Shown here one piece after another: positions 9,698-18,060 of a DNA stretch of 64,000 nucleotides. A program made the position numbers and the translations under genes. Below the pieces are notes generated by a model. It was not told the origin of the DNA. It did no database searches and worked only from the letters and a program-made list of their open reading frames with translations. The stretch is from Fimenecus sp051881435 (lineage in GTDB: Bacteria > Bacillota > Clostridia > Oscillospirales > Acutalibacteraceae): positions 14,173 to 78,172 of the forward strand of contig JBJEPW010000043.1 of the NCBI GenBank assembly GCA_051881435.1. Reading direction: 5' to 3'. Positions within the stretch are counted from its first letter, which is position 1. Each line of letters opens with the position of its first letter.

Positions 9698-9788
9698 ACT
9701 CATCACCTATTTAATATTTTCCCCGAACGGAAAGTAATATTCCGCGGTGAAAAGCAAAACATAAGTTTATGAAGAAAGGAGAATATTT

Positions 9789-10463
9789 ATGTTTGTAACT
9801 CTTATCAGAACTGTAATTCTGTATTTATTTGTAATAGCCACCGTGCGCATAATGGGAAAAAGACAAATCGGCGAGCTTCAACCAACAGAGCTTGTTATTA
9901 CCATTCTGCTTTCCGAAATTGTGGCAATTCCCATGCAGGATAATGATATTCCCTTACTAAGCGCCGTAATTCCCGTGATGGTGCTTGTGGGCTTTGAAAT
10001 ACTCATTTCCGTAATAAGCCTTAAAAGCGTGAGGTTCCGCTCGGCAATGCAGGGCAATTCAATTATCGTTATCCGCGACGGTGTGCCGGACTTAAAAGAA
10101 ATCAAAAAAATCCGCTTTACAATTGACGATATTCTTGAAGCGCTCCGCCAAAAGGACATTTTTGATATTTCAAAGGTGCAGTATGCCATAGTGGAAACAA
10201 ACGGAGCTATAAGCGTTATGTTAAAGCCGGAATTCAGCGAGGTAACAAAAAAAGACCTCCGCCTGAAAGCGGAGGACAACGGCATACCGTGCGCTGTGAT
10301 TGTGGACGGAAGAATTATTGAAAGCAACTTTAAATACTGCAATATGACATTAAATAAGCTTAATGAGATAATCAAAAAGGACAACATAAAAATCAAAAAT
10401 ACTCTTTTGATGACTGTGGATAAAAAAGGCAATAAAACAGTTATCGGAAAGGACGCAAAATGA
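9789..10463 (+). CDS. YetF-like DUF421 membrane protein
   Basis: A 224-residue protein with two to three membrane helices (residues 1-80) and a cytoplasmic two-part domain (about 85-215). The start MFVTLIRTVILYLFVI and the motif MGKRQIGELQPTELVITILL are signatures of the DUF421/YetF family. The biochemical role is unresolved; DUF421 proteins such as Bacillus 2Duf are linked to spore membrane properties. It is divergent from the gerA operon with an intergenic gap of about 90 bases and has a strong AAAGGAG ribosome site. It overlaps the following DUF4363 gene by 4 bases. The context hints at a spore-membrane role. Confidence 0.85.
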   Translation: MFVTLIRTVILYLFVIATVRIMGKRQIGELQPTELVITILLSEIVAIPMQDNDIPLLSAVIPVMVLVGFEILISVISLKSVRFRSAMQGNSIIVIRDGVPDLKEIKKIRFTIDDILEALRQKDIFDISKVQYAIVETNGAISVMLKPEFSEVTKKDLRLKAEDNGIPCAVIVDGRIIESNFKYCNMTLNKLNEIIKKDNIKIKNTLLMTVDKKGNKTVIGKDAK

Positions 10464-10840
10464 AAAGAACCGTACTCGCAATAGGTGCGCTGTTACTGTC
10501 GGTTGTAATCTGCTTCGCGGGGTTTATGATTTTAAAATCCACCTGCAACAAAGTTACAAAGGCGCTTGATACGGTATCGCAAAGCGCCGCAGAAGGCAAC
10601 CTTGAAGAAGCAAAGAAAAGAACGCAGGAGGCGGTACAGCTTTGGGAAAATATTCACGGACGAATTGAAGCACTCACAAAACACGCGGAAACAGACGAGC
10701 TTGAAGAAACAATAAAAAGCCTCACCGTATATGCCGAGCAGGGCAATATGGAAAGGCTTTATGAAAAATCAGAAATTGCTAAAAACCGACTTGAACATAT
10801 AATCAAAAACGAACTGCCGTCATTCAGCAATATTTTTTAA
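10460..10840 (+). CDS. DUF4363-like membrane-anchored protein
   Basis: A 126-residue protein with one N-terminal membrane helix (about residues 5-27) and a mostly helical extracytoplasmic domain rich in Glu, Lys and Ala. Its ATG overlaps the YetF stop in an ATGA junction, so the two are translationally coupled. A small helical DUF4363 protein following a DUF421 gene is a recurring Clostridia arrangement as far as I know, which is my main reason for the family name. No catalytic motif is visible. The last 21 bases overlap the end of the convergent sialidase gene. Confidence 0.65.
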   Translation: MKRTVLAIGALLLSVVICFAGFMILKSTCNKVTKALDTVSQSAAEGNLEEAKKRTQEAVQLWENIHGRIEALTKHAETDELEETIKSLTVYAEQGNMERLYEKSEIAKNRLEHIIKNELPSFSNIF

Positions 10841-12127
10841 TATTTTATCCGTATCGGAAAGGTTAATACGCTTTGATATGATAAAGGTTTTTCTCTTTTG
10901 TCTTCCTTTATCCGTATTGTACGCTCCGTCCTGCTTTTCCTCGGCGGAAAAGATTCCGTAAGAGGAGGTCACAACCGTGCCGTCCTGCAAAACAACATTG
11001 CCGCAATAGCCTGTGTCTGCATTTGCAACGATTGAAGGCTTATTCTGACGGGGCAGATATGTGTGTGCAATTTTTATGCGGTACTGACCGCTTGATGCTC
11101 CTTTTAAGTCATCATATGTACCAACCCAGGCAACCCAGCCTTGTGAATACCAACTGCGCTCGCCGCCCAGCTTCCTCATTTTACGAACCTCAGAGGGATT
11201 TCGCTCAATGGAACGGAAGGTGATAAACAGTCTGCCGTCCGGAGTATAATCCGCTTTGTGGCGTTCACCGTTGAGAGCAGAGGGAGCCTCAACAGGCTTT
11301 GACCAGGTTTTGCCCTCATCCTTTGAAAACATAAGAAGGCTGTTACAGGTTTTTTTATTGCAGCGGGCAATAAGGCAAATTTCGTCGCCCTCTCCGCCCT
11401 TTGAACGGATTGCCTCCACCTCGCAAATACCCGCGTATGTTTCAATATCACGGTATTCGGTAAGATAAGGCTCGGGCTTTGACCAATTATAGTCGCCGTT
11501 TTCGTCGAAAGTGAGTATCGTTTTATAATTTATAAACTTGCTGTCGTGAAAAAGCCCCATCCATTTATCCACAAACTCGCCGTTTTCTTTAAGCCTTGTA
11601 AGGGACGCCATGGAAACGATGGGTATTACGGGAAAATCACTGTTTTTATCCCAGAACAGTTTAAATTCCGTCCAGGTTTTGCCCTCATCCTCTGAAATTG
11701 AGCAGTTAAATCCGCCGGGAGTAGGCATATTCACCCATTTGGGATTACCTGAAATAAGAATAAGCTTTTCCGTGCCGTTTTTGAACTGCAAGCGGTAAAC
11801 CGTTGGAGTTTCAAGAGACTTTTCCCAGGAGCGGGGCGGATTTTCTATTGTTTCGGTATATGTTTTGCCGCCGTCACAACTGATTTTTGAAATAATCCTG
11901 CCCTTTCCGTGCCCCTCGGGGAAAAATGTAAGGATTCTGCCGTCACGCAAAAGCACGGAATCGGGATGCCCCAAATATCCGCTTGACGCGTCAACAACGG
12001 AATAATCATACAAATATTCCGTATCCTCAATTATTTTACCGGGCTTCTCCGCAAGGTCTATCAAAGGAATCTCACAGCGTTTCGCCGTTTTAGGAAAAGG
12101 TCTCTTCTTAAACAGCATTTTATTCAC
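10820..12127 (-). CDS. Sialidase-like beta-propeller protein without signal peptide
   Basis: A 435-residue protein with at least two clear Asp-box repeats (SEDEGKTW near 145-152 and SKDEGKTW near 268-275) and a degenerate one near 83-90, the hallmark of six-bladed sialidase propellers. Candidate substrate-binding arginines occur in CLIARCN and FITFRSIE. Linkage with nanK, nanE and nanA makes exo-alpha-sialidase activity likely. There is no signal peptide or anchor, so it probably cleaves sialylated oligosaccharides inside the cell. The start overlaps the nanK end by 8 bases, so it is the last gene of the nanE-nanK-sialidase operon. A non-hydrolytic or different glycosidase role within the same fold is possible. 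Confidence 0.75.
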   Translation of the reverse strand: MNKMLFKKRPFPKTAKRCEIPLIDLAEKPGKIIEDTEYLYDYSVVDASSGYLGHPDSVLLRDGRILTFFPEGHGKGRIISKISCDGGKTYTETIENPPRSWEKSLETPTVYRLQFKNGTEKLILISGNPKWVNMPTPGGFNCSISEDEGKTWTEFKLFWDKNSDFPVIPIVSMASLTRLKENGEFVDKWMGLFHDSKFINYKTILTFDENGDYNWSKPEPYLTEYRDIETYAGICEVEAIRSKGGEGDEICLIARCNKKTCNSLLMFSKDEGKTWSKPVEAPSALNGERHKADYTPDGRLFITFRSIERNPSEVRKMRKLGGERSWYSQGWVAWVGTYDDLKGASSGQYRIKIAHTYLPRQNKPSIVANADTGYCGNVVLQDGTVVTSSYGIFSAEEKQDGAYNTDKGRQKRKTFIISKRINLSDTDKILKNIAE

Positions 12128-13016
12128 CCTTTAACAGTCTGCTCGCCAGATAAGCGGCGCCCAACATTCCCGCCTTGTTGCGAAGCTTTGCTTTTTCAAT
12201 GCGTACGCACTTATAGTTATCGTCCAATCTGCTGTAAAGTTTTTCTCTGATGTGGCCCACAAGCAAATCCTCTGACATAATTCCGCCGCCTAAAATAATC
12301 AAGGACGGGTTAAAGATATTGCAAAGAGAAACGAGTCCGTTAACAATTTCATTCTCCCAATTATCAAGTTCTTCAATAATCACGGGATTTTTGAGATTTT
12401 CTTCCTTGAAAATCTCTCTGCCGGACATATATCTGTCAAAACGCTCCGAAACGATATTTGTAAAGGCACGGCATGAAGCGTAAGCCTCGTAACAGCCTTT
12501 TCTGCCGCAAGTGCAATCTCTGCCGCCTGCATGAACAATCATATGGCCGAATTCACCCGCCGCGCAGTTTGTGCCTCTGAAAACATCGCCGTTCCAGAAA
12601 ATACAGCCGCCAACGCCCGTGCCGTAGGTAAGGCAAAGGAAATTATCCTCACCCACGCCTGCGCCGAAATGAGCCTCGCCCAAGCCTGCGCAGTTAACAT
12701 CGTTATCCACAGCAACGGGAACGCCGAATTTCTTTTCAAAAGTACCTTTAAGGTCGGAGCCCTTATAGTTGGGAATGTTACCTGTTCCGTCAACTACAAT
12801 ACCCTTTTCAAAATCCACCTGACCTGCGGTGCTTATGCCGATTGCATCATACTGACCCGCATATTCATCCATTTTCATTTCAAGGGATTTCATAACACCG
12901 TTGCCGCCGTAAAAGGCATTGGTAGGCATTTCCTCCGAAAACAGTACATCGAAGTTTTCATCTACCATTCCGTATTTAATTGCTGTTCCGCCGACATCAA
13001 AAACCAAAATTTTCAT
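12120..13016 (-). CDS. nanK: ROK-family N-acetylmannosamine kinase
   Basis: Phosphorylates ManNAc released by NanA. The 298-residue protein has the ATP-binding start MKILVFDVGGTAIKYGMV, the GTGVGG phosphate loop and the ROK zinc motif around GGRDCTCGRKGCYEAYAS (CxCGxxGCxE). The ROK catalytic aspartate is in VAVDNDVNC. The frame is open 50 codons further upstream, but those lie inside nanE; the true start shares one base with the nanE stop. Placement between nanE and the sialidase supports ManNAc over glucose as substrate, although ROK kinases can be promiscuous. Confidence 0.85.
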   Translation of the reverse strand: MKILVFDVGGTAIKYGMVDENFDVLFSEEMPTNAFYGGNGVMKSLEMKMDEYAGQYDAIGISTAGQVDFEKGIVVDGTGNIPNYKGSDLKGTFEKKFGVPVAVDNDVNCAGLGEAHFGAGVGEDNFLCLTYGTGVGGCIFWNGDVFRGTNCAAGEFGHMIVHAGGRDCTCGRKGCYEAYASCRAFTNIVSERFDRYMSGREIFKEENLKNPVIIEELDNWENEIVNGLVSLCNIFNPSLIILGGGIMSEDLLVGHIREKLYSRLDDNYKCVRIEKAKLRNKAGMLGAAYLASRLLKGE

Positions 13017-13708
13017 TACAAACCCTCTGTTACCTTTGCAAATTTTTTTGTTATTTCTCTTGGCCTTGTAATCGCCGTTCCCACAACCGCCGCGTGAACG
13101 CCGATATTCAAAGCCGTTTTTAACTGTTCGGGAGTCCATATTCCTCCCTCTGCAATTACGGGGCAATCAAGCTCCGCTACATATCTTTCCATAAGCTCAA
13201 AGTCGGGAAGGCTTCTGCCCTTTGTATAGGGTGTGTAGCCGCTCATGGTTGTGCCGATTATATCAAAGCCGATTTCTTTCGCCTTTTTGCCCTCCTCAAA
13301 GCAGGAGGTGTCCGCCATAAAAAGCTGCTCAGGGTATTTCTTTCGCACTTTTTTAAAAAGCTCTTCAAGCGTTTTGCCGCCCGGACGGAGTCTGTTTGTA
13401 GCGTCAATGGCTATAATATCAACTCCGCAGCTATAAAGCGCGTCAACCTCTTTTTCGGTAGGAGTTATATAAACCTCACTGTCGGGATAAATCTGCTTTA
13501 TAATGCCGATAATGGGAAGCTTTACGGTCTTTTTAATTTCCGTAATATCCTCCACCGTATTTGCTCTTATTCCCCCTGCGCCGCCCTCAAAAGCGGCGTA
13601 TGCCATTCGCGACATAATGTAGGAACTGTGAAGCGGCTCATCCTCCAAGGCCTGACACGACACTATCAGTTTGCCCTTGATTGCTTCAAGAATTTGCGTC
13701 TTATTCAA
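13016..13708 (-). CDS. nanE: N-acetylmannosamine-6-phosphate 2-epimerase
   Basis: Converts ManNAc-6-phosphate to GlcNAc-6-phosphate in sialic acid catabolism. The 230-residue TIM-barrel protein carries LIVSCQALEDEPLHSS near its start, GAGGIRANTVEDI, DIIAIDATNRLRP, GFDIIGTTMSGYT, and the C-terminal VIAEGGIWTPEQ and VVGTAITRP phosphate-binding segments. The only plausible start is TTG, preceded by GGAAGTGA, which is unusual and may moderate translation. It is the first gene of the operon and is divergent from nanA, with its own promoter. Confidence 0.92.
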   Translation of the reverse strand: MNKTQILEAIKGKLIVSCQALEDEPLHSSYIMSRMAYAAFEGGAGGIRANTVEDITEIKKTVKLPIIGIIKQIYPDSEVYITPTEKEVDALYSCGVDIIAIDATNRLRPGGKTLEELFKKVRKKYPEQLFMADTSCFEEGKKAKEIGFDIIGTTMSGYTPYTKGRSLPDFELMERYVAELDCPVIAEGGIWTPEQLKTALNIGVHAAVVGTAITRPREITKKFAKVTEGL

Positions 13709-13741
13709 CTTTTCACTTCCCGAAAGGACAATTTGAATAGT

Positions 13742-13770
13742 ATTATAATATACTTTTTGAAAATTTACAA
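13742..13770 (-). promoter_or_regulatory. Promoter of the nanE-nanK-sialidase operon
   Basis: On the minus strand, TTGTAA (13765-13770), a 17-base spacer and TATAAT (13742-13747), 34 bases before the TTG start. It lies back to back with the nanA promoter. Confidence 0.7.
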
Positions 13771-13798
13771 TTGTTTATTAAAAAAAAGTGAAAAATTA

Positions 13799-13827
13799 TT
13801 GAAATGTTACAAGCATAGTGATAAAAT
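13799..13827 (+). promoter_or_regulatory. Promoter of nanA
   Basis: TTGAAA (13799-13804), a 17-base spacer and TAAAAT (13822-13827), 51 bases before the nanA ATG. Only 28 bases separate its -35 box from that of the divergent nanE promoter, so a single regulator bound between them could control both units. I see no clear palindrome there. Confidence 0.7.
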
Positions 13828-13878
13828 TTTATTACTTTGATAAAAAGTACGGTCATATCCGTGAAACGGGGGAACAAT

Positions 13879-14790
13879 ATGAAATTCAGCACAGAGAAAT
13901 ACAGGGGCGTTTTTGTAGCTCTCAACGCTCTCTATGACGAAAACGACAATATAAATACGGCGGCTGTTAAAGCGCTTGTAAAAAAATACAAGGAAATCGG
14001 CGTAAACGGAATTTATGCCTGCGGCTCAACGGGCGAAGGCTTTTTGCTCAATGCCGAGGAGCGCAAGCGGGTTGCGGAATGTGTAAAAGAAGCGGCGGGC
14101 GACGATATGGTGCTCATTGTGCATGTGGGTTCTGCCTCAACAAAGGAGTCTATCGAGCTTGCACGCCACGCGGAGAAAATCGGAGCGGACGCAATTTCCG
14201 CAGTTCCCAGCGTATATTACAGGCTTCCCGAGGAATCCATCGCCCTGCACTGGAACACAATAACAGAAGCCGTTGATATGCCGTTTATTATTTACAATAT
14301 TCCCCAGCTCACAGGCTATGACCTTTCATACTCTCTTTTTAAAAGAATGATTCAAAACGAAAAGGTTATCGGTATAAAGAATTCCTCTGACAGCACTTGT
14401 CAGATTGAGCGATTCTCACAGCTCGGCGGTAAGGATTTCGTTGTGTTCAACGGTCCCGACGAGCAGTTCCTTGCAGGCCGTCTTATGGGCGCAAAGGCAG
14501 GAATAGGCGGAACCTACGGCACAATGCCCGAGCTTTTTCTCCACCTTAACTCCCTCATTGAAAAGGGTGATATTGAAGGCGCTAAAATCTGGCAGAACAG
14601 AATTAACGAATGTATTTTTGACCTGCTTGGCTGTCCCTCTCTTTACGGAGCCAGCAAGGCGGTAATTACAAGGCGTTTCGGAATTGACGCAGGCAAGCCC
14701 AGACTTCCGTTTTTGCCCCTTGACGCAGACGATGCAAGAGCAATTGCAATCGCCGATAAAATCGACGGTTATGTTGCTTTGATAAAATAA
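13879..14790 (+). CDS. nanA: N-acetylneuraminate lyase
   Basis: Cleaves N-acetylneuraminate to ManNAc and pyruvate through a Schiff base. The 303-residue TIM barrel has the GSTGEG carboxylate-binding motif (about 49-54), the catalytic tyrosine in IIYNIPQLTG (Y139) and the Schiff-base lysine in VIGIKNSSD (K167), all where the DapA/NanA family has them. GTYGTMPELF further on fits NanA rather than DapA. The start is chosen at MKFSTEKY with GGGGG six bases upstream; the 14 upstream in-frame codons cross the promoter. It is a single-gene unit with its own promoter and terminator. Confidence 0.93.
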   Translation: MKFSTEKYRGVFVALNALYDENDNINTAAVKALVKKYKEIGVNGIYACGSTGEGFLLNAEERKRVAECVKEAAGDDMVLIVHVGSASTKESIELARHAEKIGADAISAVPSVYYRLPEESIALHWNTITEAVDMPFIIYNIPQLTGYDLSYSLFKRMIQNEKVIGIKNSSDSTCQIERFSQLGGKDFVVFNGPDEQFLAGRLMGAKAGIGGTYGTMPELFLHLNSLIEKGDIEGAKIWQNRINECIFDLLGCPSLYGASKAVITRRFGIDAGKPRLPFLPLDADDARAIAIADKIDGYVALIK

Positions 14791-14805
14791 CAACTTAAAA
14801 AAATG

Positions 14806-14836
14806 CCTGCCCTGACGAAAATCAGGGCAGGTTTTT
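14806..14836 (+). terminator. Rho-independent terminator of nanA
   Basis: A perfect 10-base stem CCTGCCCTGA/TCAGGGCAGG with a 6-base loop, followed by TTTTTG, 16 bases after the nanA stop. Confidence 0.9.
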
Positions 14837-14972
14837 GTATAATTTGTGAATTTTTCAAAATGGACTTGTATATTTTTTAAAAATAGTATAAAATGTACCT
14901 GTTAATGTAAAAAATTGTGTCTGTTTCCGATACTTTTTTTATTGTAAAAAGATGGTAAAGGTGGTTTTTCCG

Positions 14973-16700
14973 ATGGAAAACAACAACAATAAATCTCAGG
15001 CCGAGATTTACCGTGAGGAGCGCAAGGCAAGGCTTGCGAAAGAGGCTGCAAAAAAAGCCAAAAAATCTCCCAAGCTTTCAAGGACAAAAAAGATTGCAGG
15101 CAAGGTTATTGCTATCGTTCTTGCCGTTGTGCTTGTATTAGGCGCTGTGGGCGGAATTCTTAATTTCTTCGGCGCACCTCAAAAGATTATTAAGGTTAAG
15201 GCCGGCGATAATAACGAGTATTCCTTCACTCTTGCCGAGTTTAATTACTATTATTTCTTAACATGGGCAAATTATCAGCAGTCCGCATATCAGTATGAAA
15301 GCTACGGCTCGGGCATGGGACTTCAGTTTTTAGGTTATGATTATACCAAATCGCCCGACAAGCAGGCATATACAGATGCAAACAGCTCCGTTGGCGGTGT
15401 TACGGTCGCCGAGCTTGGAGTTACAAACCCCACATGGGCCGACGCTTTTACATACGGCGCAATCAACCAGATTATTCAGATTAAATACGGCGCCTTAAAG
15501 GCTAAGGAAGCAGGTATTACCATTTCCGCAGAGGATCAGGCAGAGATTGACGCAGAAATTGAATCTGCCCGTAAAACTGCCGCAGAAAGAGACTACTCTC
15601 TCAACCGTTACCTTCGTGCCACATACGGCAACGGCATTTCTGAAAAGGTTATTCGTCAGGTTTACGAAGAATCTTACCTTGCAACCGCTTATTTTGAAAA
15701 GCTGCAGGAGGATACAAAGAACGCTGTAACCGATGCGCAGGTTGAAGAAAAATACAATGCAAACAAGGACAATTACGACCTTGCAAGCATCAGACTTTAT
15801 GAGTTTACAACAGAAGTTCCCGAAGCCGCAGAAGGCGCAACAGAAGAGGAAAAGACGGCAGCCGCTGAAAAGGCATATGCAGAAACAAAAGCCAAGGCTG
15901 ACGCATTCCTCGCCGCTGTCAGCGATACCGAAAGCTTTATTGCACAAGCAGAGGTTGCAATTAAATCGGCCGATTCAAGCAGCACACTTGATGCCGATGA
16001 AACAACCGATTTTTCAGATATAACCTATGCCACTCTTGACGCCAAGGGTGAAGCTCTTTCCAAATGGGTATATGACGATGCAAGAGTTGTAGGCGACAAG
16101 GCTGTAATTGATTTGGGAAGCGGTACATATGATGTTGTACTTGTTACAACAACACCTCATAAAGATATGAGCGCAAGCACAAATGCCGTAAGACATATTC
16201 TTATAAAATTCCCTGAGGACGAAAGCGGAAATATCCAAACACTTACCGATGAGCAGAAAGCGGAATACAGAACCAATGCTCAGGCCGTTCTTGACGAGTA
16301 CCTTAAAAACCCCACAGAAGATAATTTTGCGGCTTTGGCAAAGGATAAATCAGCCGATACAGGCTCTGCGTCAAACGGAGGTCTTATTGAGGGCATTGCT
16401 AAGGACAGCAATTATGTTACCAATTTCCTCAATTGGTCAACCGACGCTTCAAGAAAGCCCGGCGATACGGATATAATCGAAACAGAATACGGCTATCATG
16501 TTATGTACTATGTGAAGTCCGATGGCGTTGCGTGGTATGAAACGGTAAAGGAAGAAATTTACACCGAAAATTATTCAAGTATTTTCGAAAATCTGATTGA
16601 TACACAAATGGCAAAGATTAACTTTAACTCTCCTCTCATCAAGTGGACTGTAAACAGTCAGAATAAGCTCATTAAAAACCGTATTGCAATGAATTACTGA
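14973..16700 (+). CDS. Membrane-anchored peptidyl-prolyl isomerase (parvulin, PrsA/SurA-like)
   Basis: A 575-residue foldase, probably on the outer face of the membrane. A short Lys/Arg-rich cytoplasmic N-terminus is followed by one membrane helix (about residues 41-60, IAIVLAVVLVLGAVGG), a large Ala/Glu-rich N-terminal chaperone region and a C-terminal parvulin domain beginning at VRHILIKFP and ending ETEYGYHVMYYVKSDG. The parvulin repeats SNGGLIEG are intact. There is no lipobox cysteine, unlike Bacillus PrsA, so it is held by an uncleaved helix. The start at MENNNN has AAAGGTGG 8 bases upstream; an ATG 7 codons earlier lacks a site. Likely client: exported proteins. Confidence 0.85.
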   Translation: MENNNNKSQAEIYREERKARLAKEAAKKAKKSPKLSRTKKIAGKVIAIVLAVVLVLGAVGGILNFFGAPQKIIKVKAGDNNEYSFTLAEFNYYYFLTWANYQQSAYQYESYGSGMGLQFLGYDYTKSPDKQAYTDANSSVGGVTVAELGVTNPTWADAFTYGAINQIIQIKYGALKAKEAGITISAEDQAEIDAEIESARKTAAERDYSLNRYLRATYGNGISEKVIRQVYEESYLATAYFEKLQEDTKNAVTDAQVEEKYNANKDNYDLASIRLYEFTTEVPEAAEGATEEEKTAAAEKAYAETKAKADAFLAAVSDTESFIAQAEVAIKSADSSSTLDADETTDFSDITYATLDAKGEALSKWVYDDARVVGDKAVIDLGSGTYDVVLVTTTPHKDMSASTNAVRHILIKFPEDESGNIQTLTDEQKAEYRTNAQAVLDEYLKNPTEDNFAALAKDKSADTGSASNGGLIEGIAKDSNYVTNFLNWSTDASRKPGDTDIIETEYGYHVMYYVKSDGVAWYETVKEEIYTENYSSIFENLIDTQMAKINFNSPLIKWTVNSQNKLIKNRIAMNY

Positions 16701-16721
16701 TAATTCAATATACACTCATAC

Positions 16722-16761
16722 AAAACAACCGCACGGTCGAAAAAGACAGTGCGGTTGTTTT
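16722..16761. terminator. Bidirectional terminator between convergent genes
   Basis: Arms AAAACAACCGCAC and GTGCGGTTGTTTT enclose a 14-base loop. T-rich tails in both directions allow it to serve the parvulin gene (plus) and the phosphoesterase gene (minus). Confidence 0.85.
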
Positions 16762-16771
16762 CTGTTTTACT

Positions 16772-17899
16772 TTATTTCATTAACAACTTAATCAAGACTC
16801 CGCCCGCCACGGCTGCCGCGGCTACAAGTGCGCCGCCCTTTATATACGGCTTTACTGAATCCACGCTACTGGGAGCGTATGTATAAGCGGCGTATTTAAG
16901 ACGGTTGCCCACATCAAAGTTTTCAATATCGGCAACTGTGAGCGTTGATGTTTCAAAATCAGCGGGATTTTCCTCGTTAAAATCATAAATCCGCACTCCT
17001 CTGTTTTTGGCAGGACCGTAAATATTAAATCCGCAGCCCTGACAGTAGCCCATTTTAATGCCATTGTATTCACCCACAAAGCTGTTGTTATGGTCGTGGC
17101 CGAAAAATGCGCCGAACACATCGCCTTTTTCCTGAAGCGCATCGAACTCGCCGCCGTTTATATCGGGTACGCTGGGGGTCTCACCTATAAAGGAGCGGTC
17201 GTCAATAACGGTGGTTTCGGGATTAAGAGCAAAGTATTTACCGTTATACTTTCGGTATCCCTTTGCGCTCCCCTTCGTGCCTCTCGGCACTTCCTTTAAA
17301 AGCTCATAAATTTCGGGAACGGGAATATGCTGAAAAACTATTGAGGGAACATAACCGCCGTTTTTCTCTTTCAGATTTTCTCTCGTTTTTCTGTACCAAT
17401 CGAGCTGATTTTCGCTCACATGGGCGCAGGAGCCGCCCGCGCTCATTGAAAGGCTGTCAATAAGATAAACATTCAGTCTTGTTTTTTCGTCCTCGCCGAG
17501 AACTTCAAGATTGTGGTTACAATAGCCGTCAATACTGTCGTCAGCATTAAAGGCAAGGCAGTTTTCGTGGGATTTATAAACCTCAAACTGCTCTTGCTTC
17601 GATATTGAAAAGGAAGTATCGTCGTGATTTCCGAAAACGAAAGTAAAAGGCACTCCCGCCTCGTCAAGAGGCTTCAAAAGGTTATTTATGGCGCAAGCAA
17701 CATTCTTTTTTCTGTCGCCCATAGCAAGGTTAACGCCGTAACCCTTTATCTGGTCGCCCGTAAACACCACAAGGTCGGGCTTAACCGTTTTAAGCGCATA
17801 ACGTATAAACTCTACCGTTGCAGGTGCGGTTTTATTTGTATCCTGTGTATCGGCAATCTGCATTATGCGGAATTTGCCGTTTTTGAATTTAAGATTCAT
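16772..17899 (-). CDS. Calcineurin-like metallophosphoesterase with C-terminal membrane tail
   Basis: A 375-residue protein of the binuclear-metal phosphoesterase family. The metal-binding signatures run in order: MQIADTQD, VVFTGDQ, FVFGNHDD, a histidine in VFQHIPVPE and FFGHDHNN. There is no signal peptide, but the last 20 residues (GGALVAAAAVAGGVLIKLL) form a hydrophobic tail, so it may be a C-tail-anchored protein facing the cytoplasm. The start at MNLKFK is favoured by GGGTGAT just upstream. It is the first of four paralogues in the window; the other three have N-terminal anchors. Substrate unknown (phosphodiester or phosphomonoester). Confidence 0.82.
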   Translation of the reverse strand: MNLKFKNGKFRIMQIADTQDTNKTAPATVEFIRYALKTVKPDLVVFTGDQIKGYGVNLAMGDRKKNVACAINNLLKPLDEAGVPFTFVFGNHDDTSFSISKQEQFEVYKSHENCLAFNADDSIDGYCNHNLEVLGEDEKTRLNVYLIDSLSMSAGGSCAHVSENQLDWYRKTRENLKEKNGGYVPSIVFQHIPVPEIYELLKEVPRGTKGSAKGYRKYNGKYFALNPETTVIDDRSFIGETPSVPDINGGEFDALQEKGDVFGAFFGHDHNNSFVGEYNGIKMGYCQGCGFNIYGPAKNRGVRIYDFNEENPADFETSTLTVADIENFDVGNRLKYAAYTYAPSSVDSVKPYIKGGALVAAAAVAGGVLIKLLMK

Positions 17900-18060
17900 T
17901 CTATCACCCATACTGTTTTTTATTTATTTTATCAAAAATCACGGCGTATTTCAATACGACGCAAAAAAGAATAACTCATAAATTTATTAAGAATAGTTTA
18001 ATATGTGGAATATCCGAAAAATATGTGCTACAATGTAAAAAAACGCAGGAGGAAAAGAAA

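Noticed and set aside
16772..17899. Secreted phosphoesterase like the other three
   Set aside because: No N-terminal signal; the hydrophobic segment is at the C-terminus, so the enzyme domain is predicted to face the cytoplasm.
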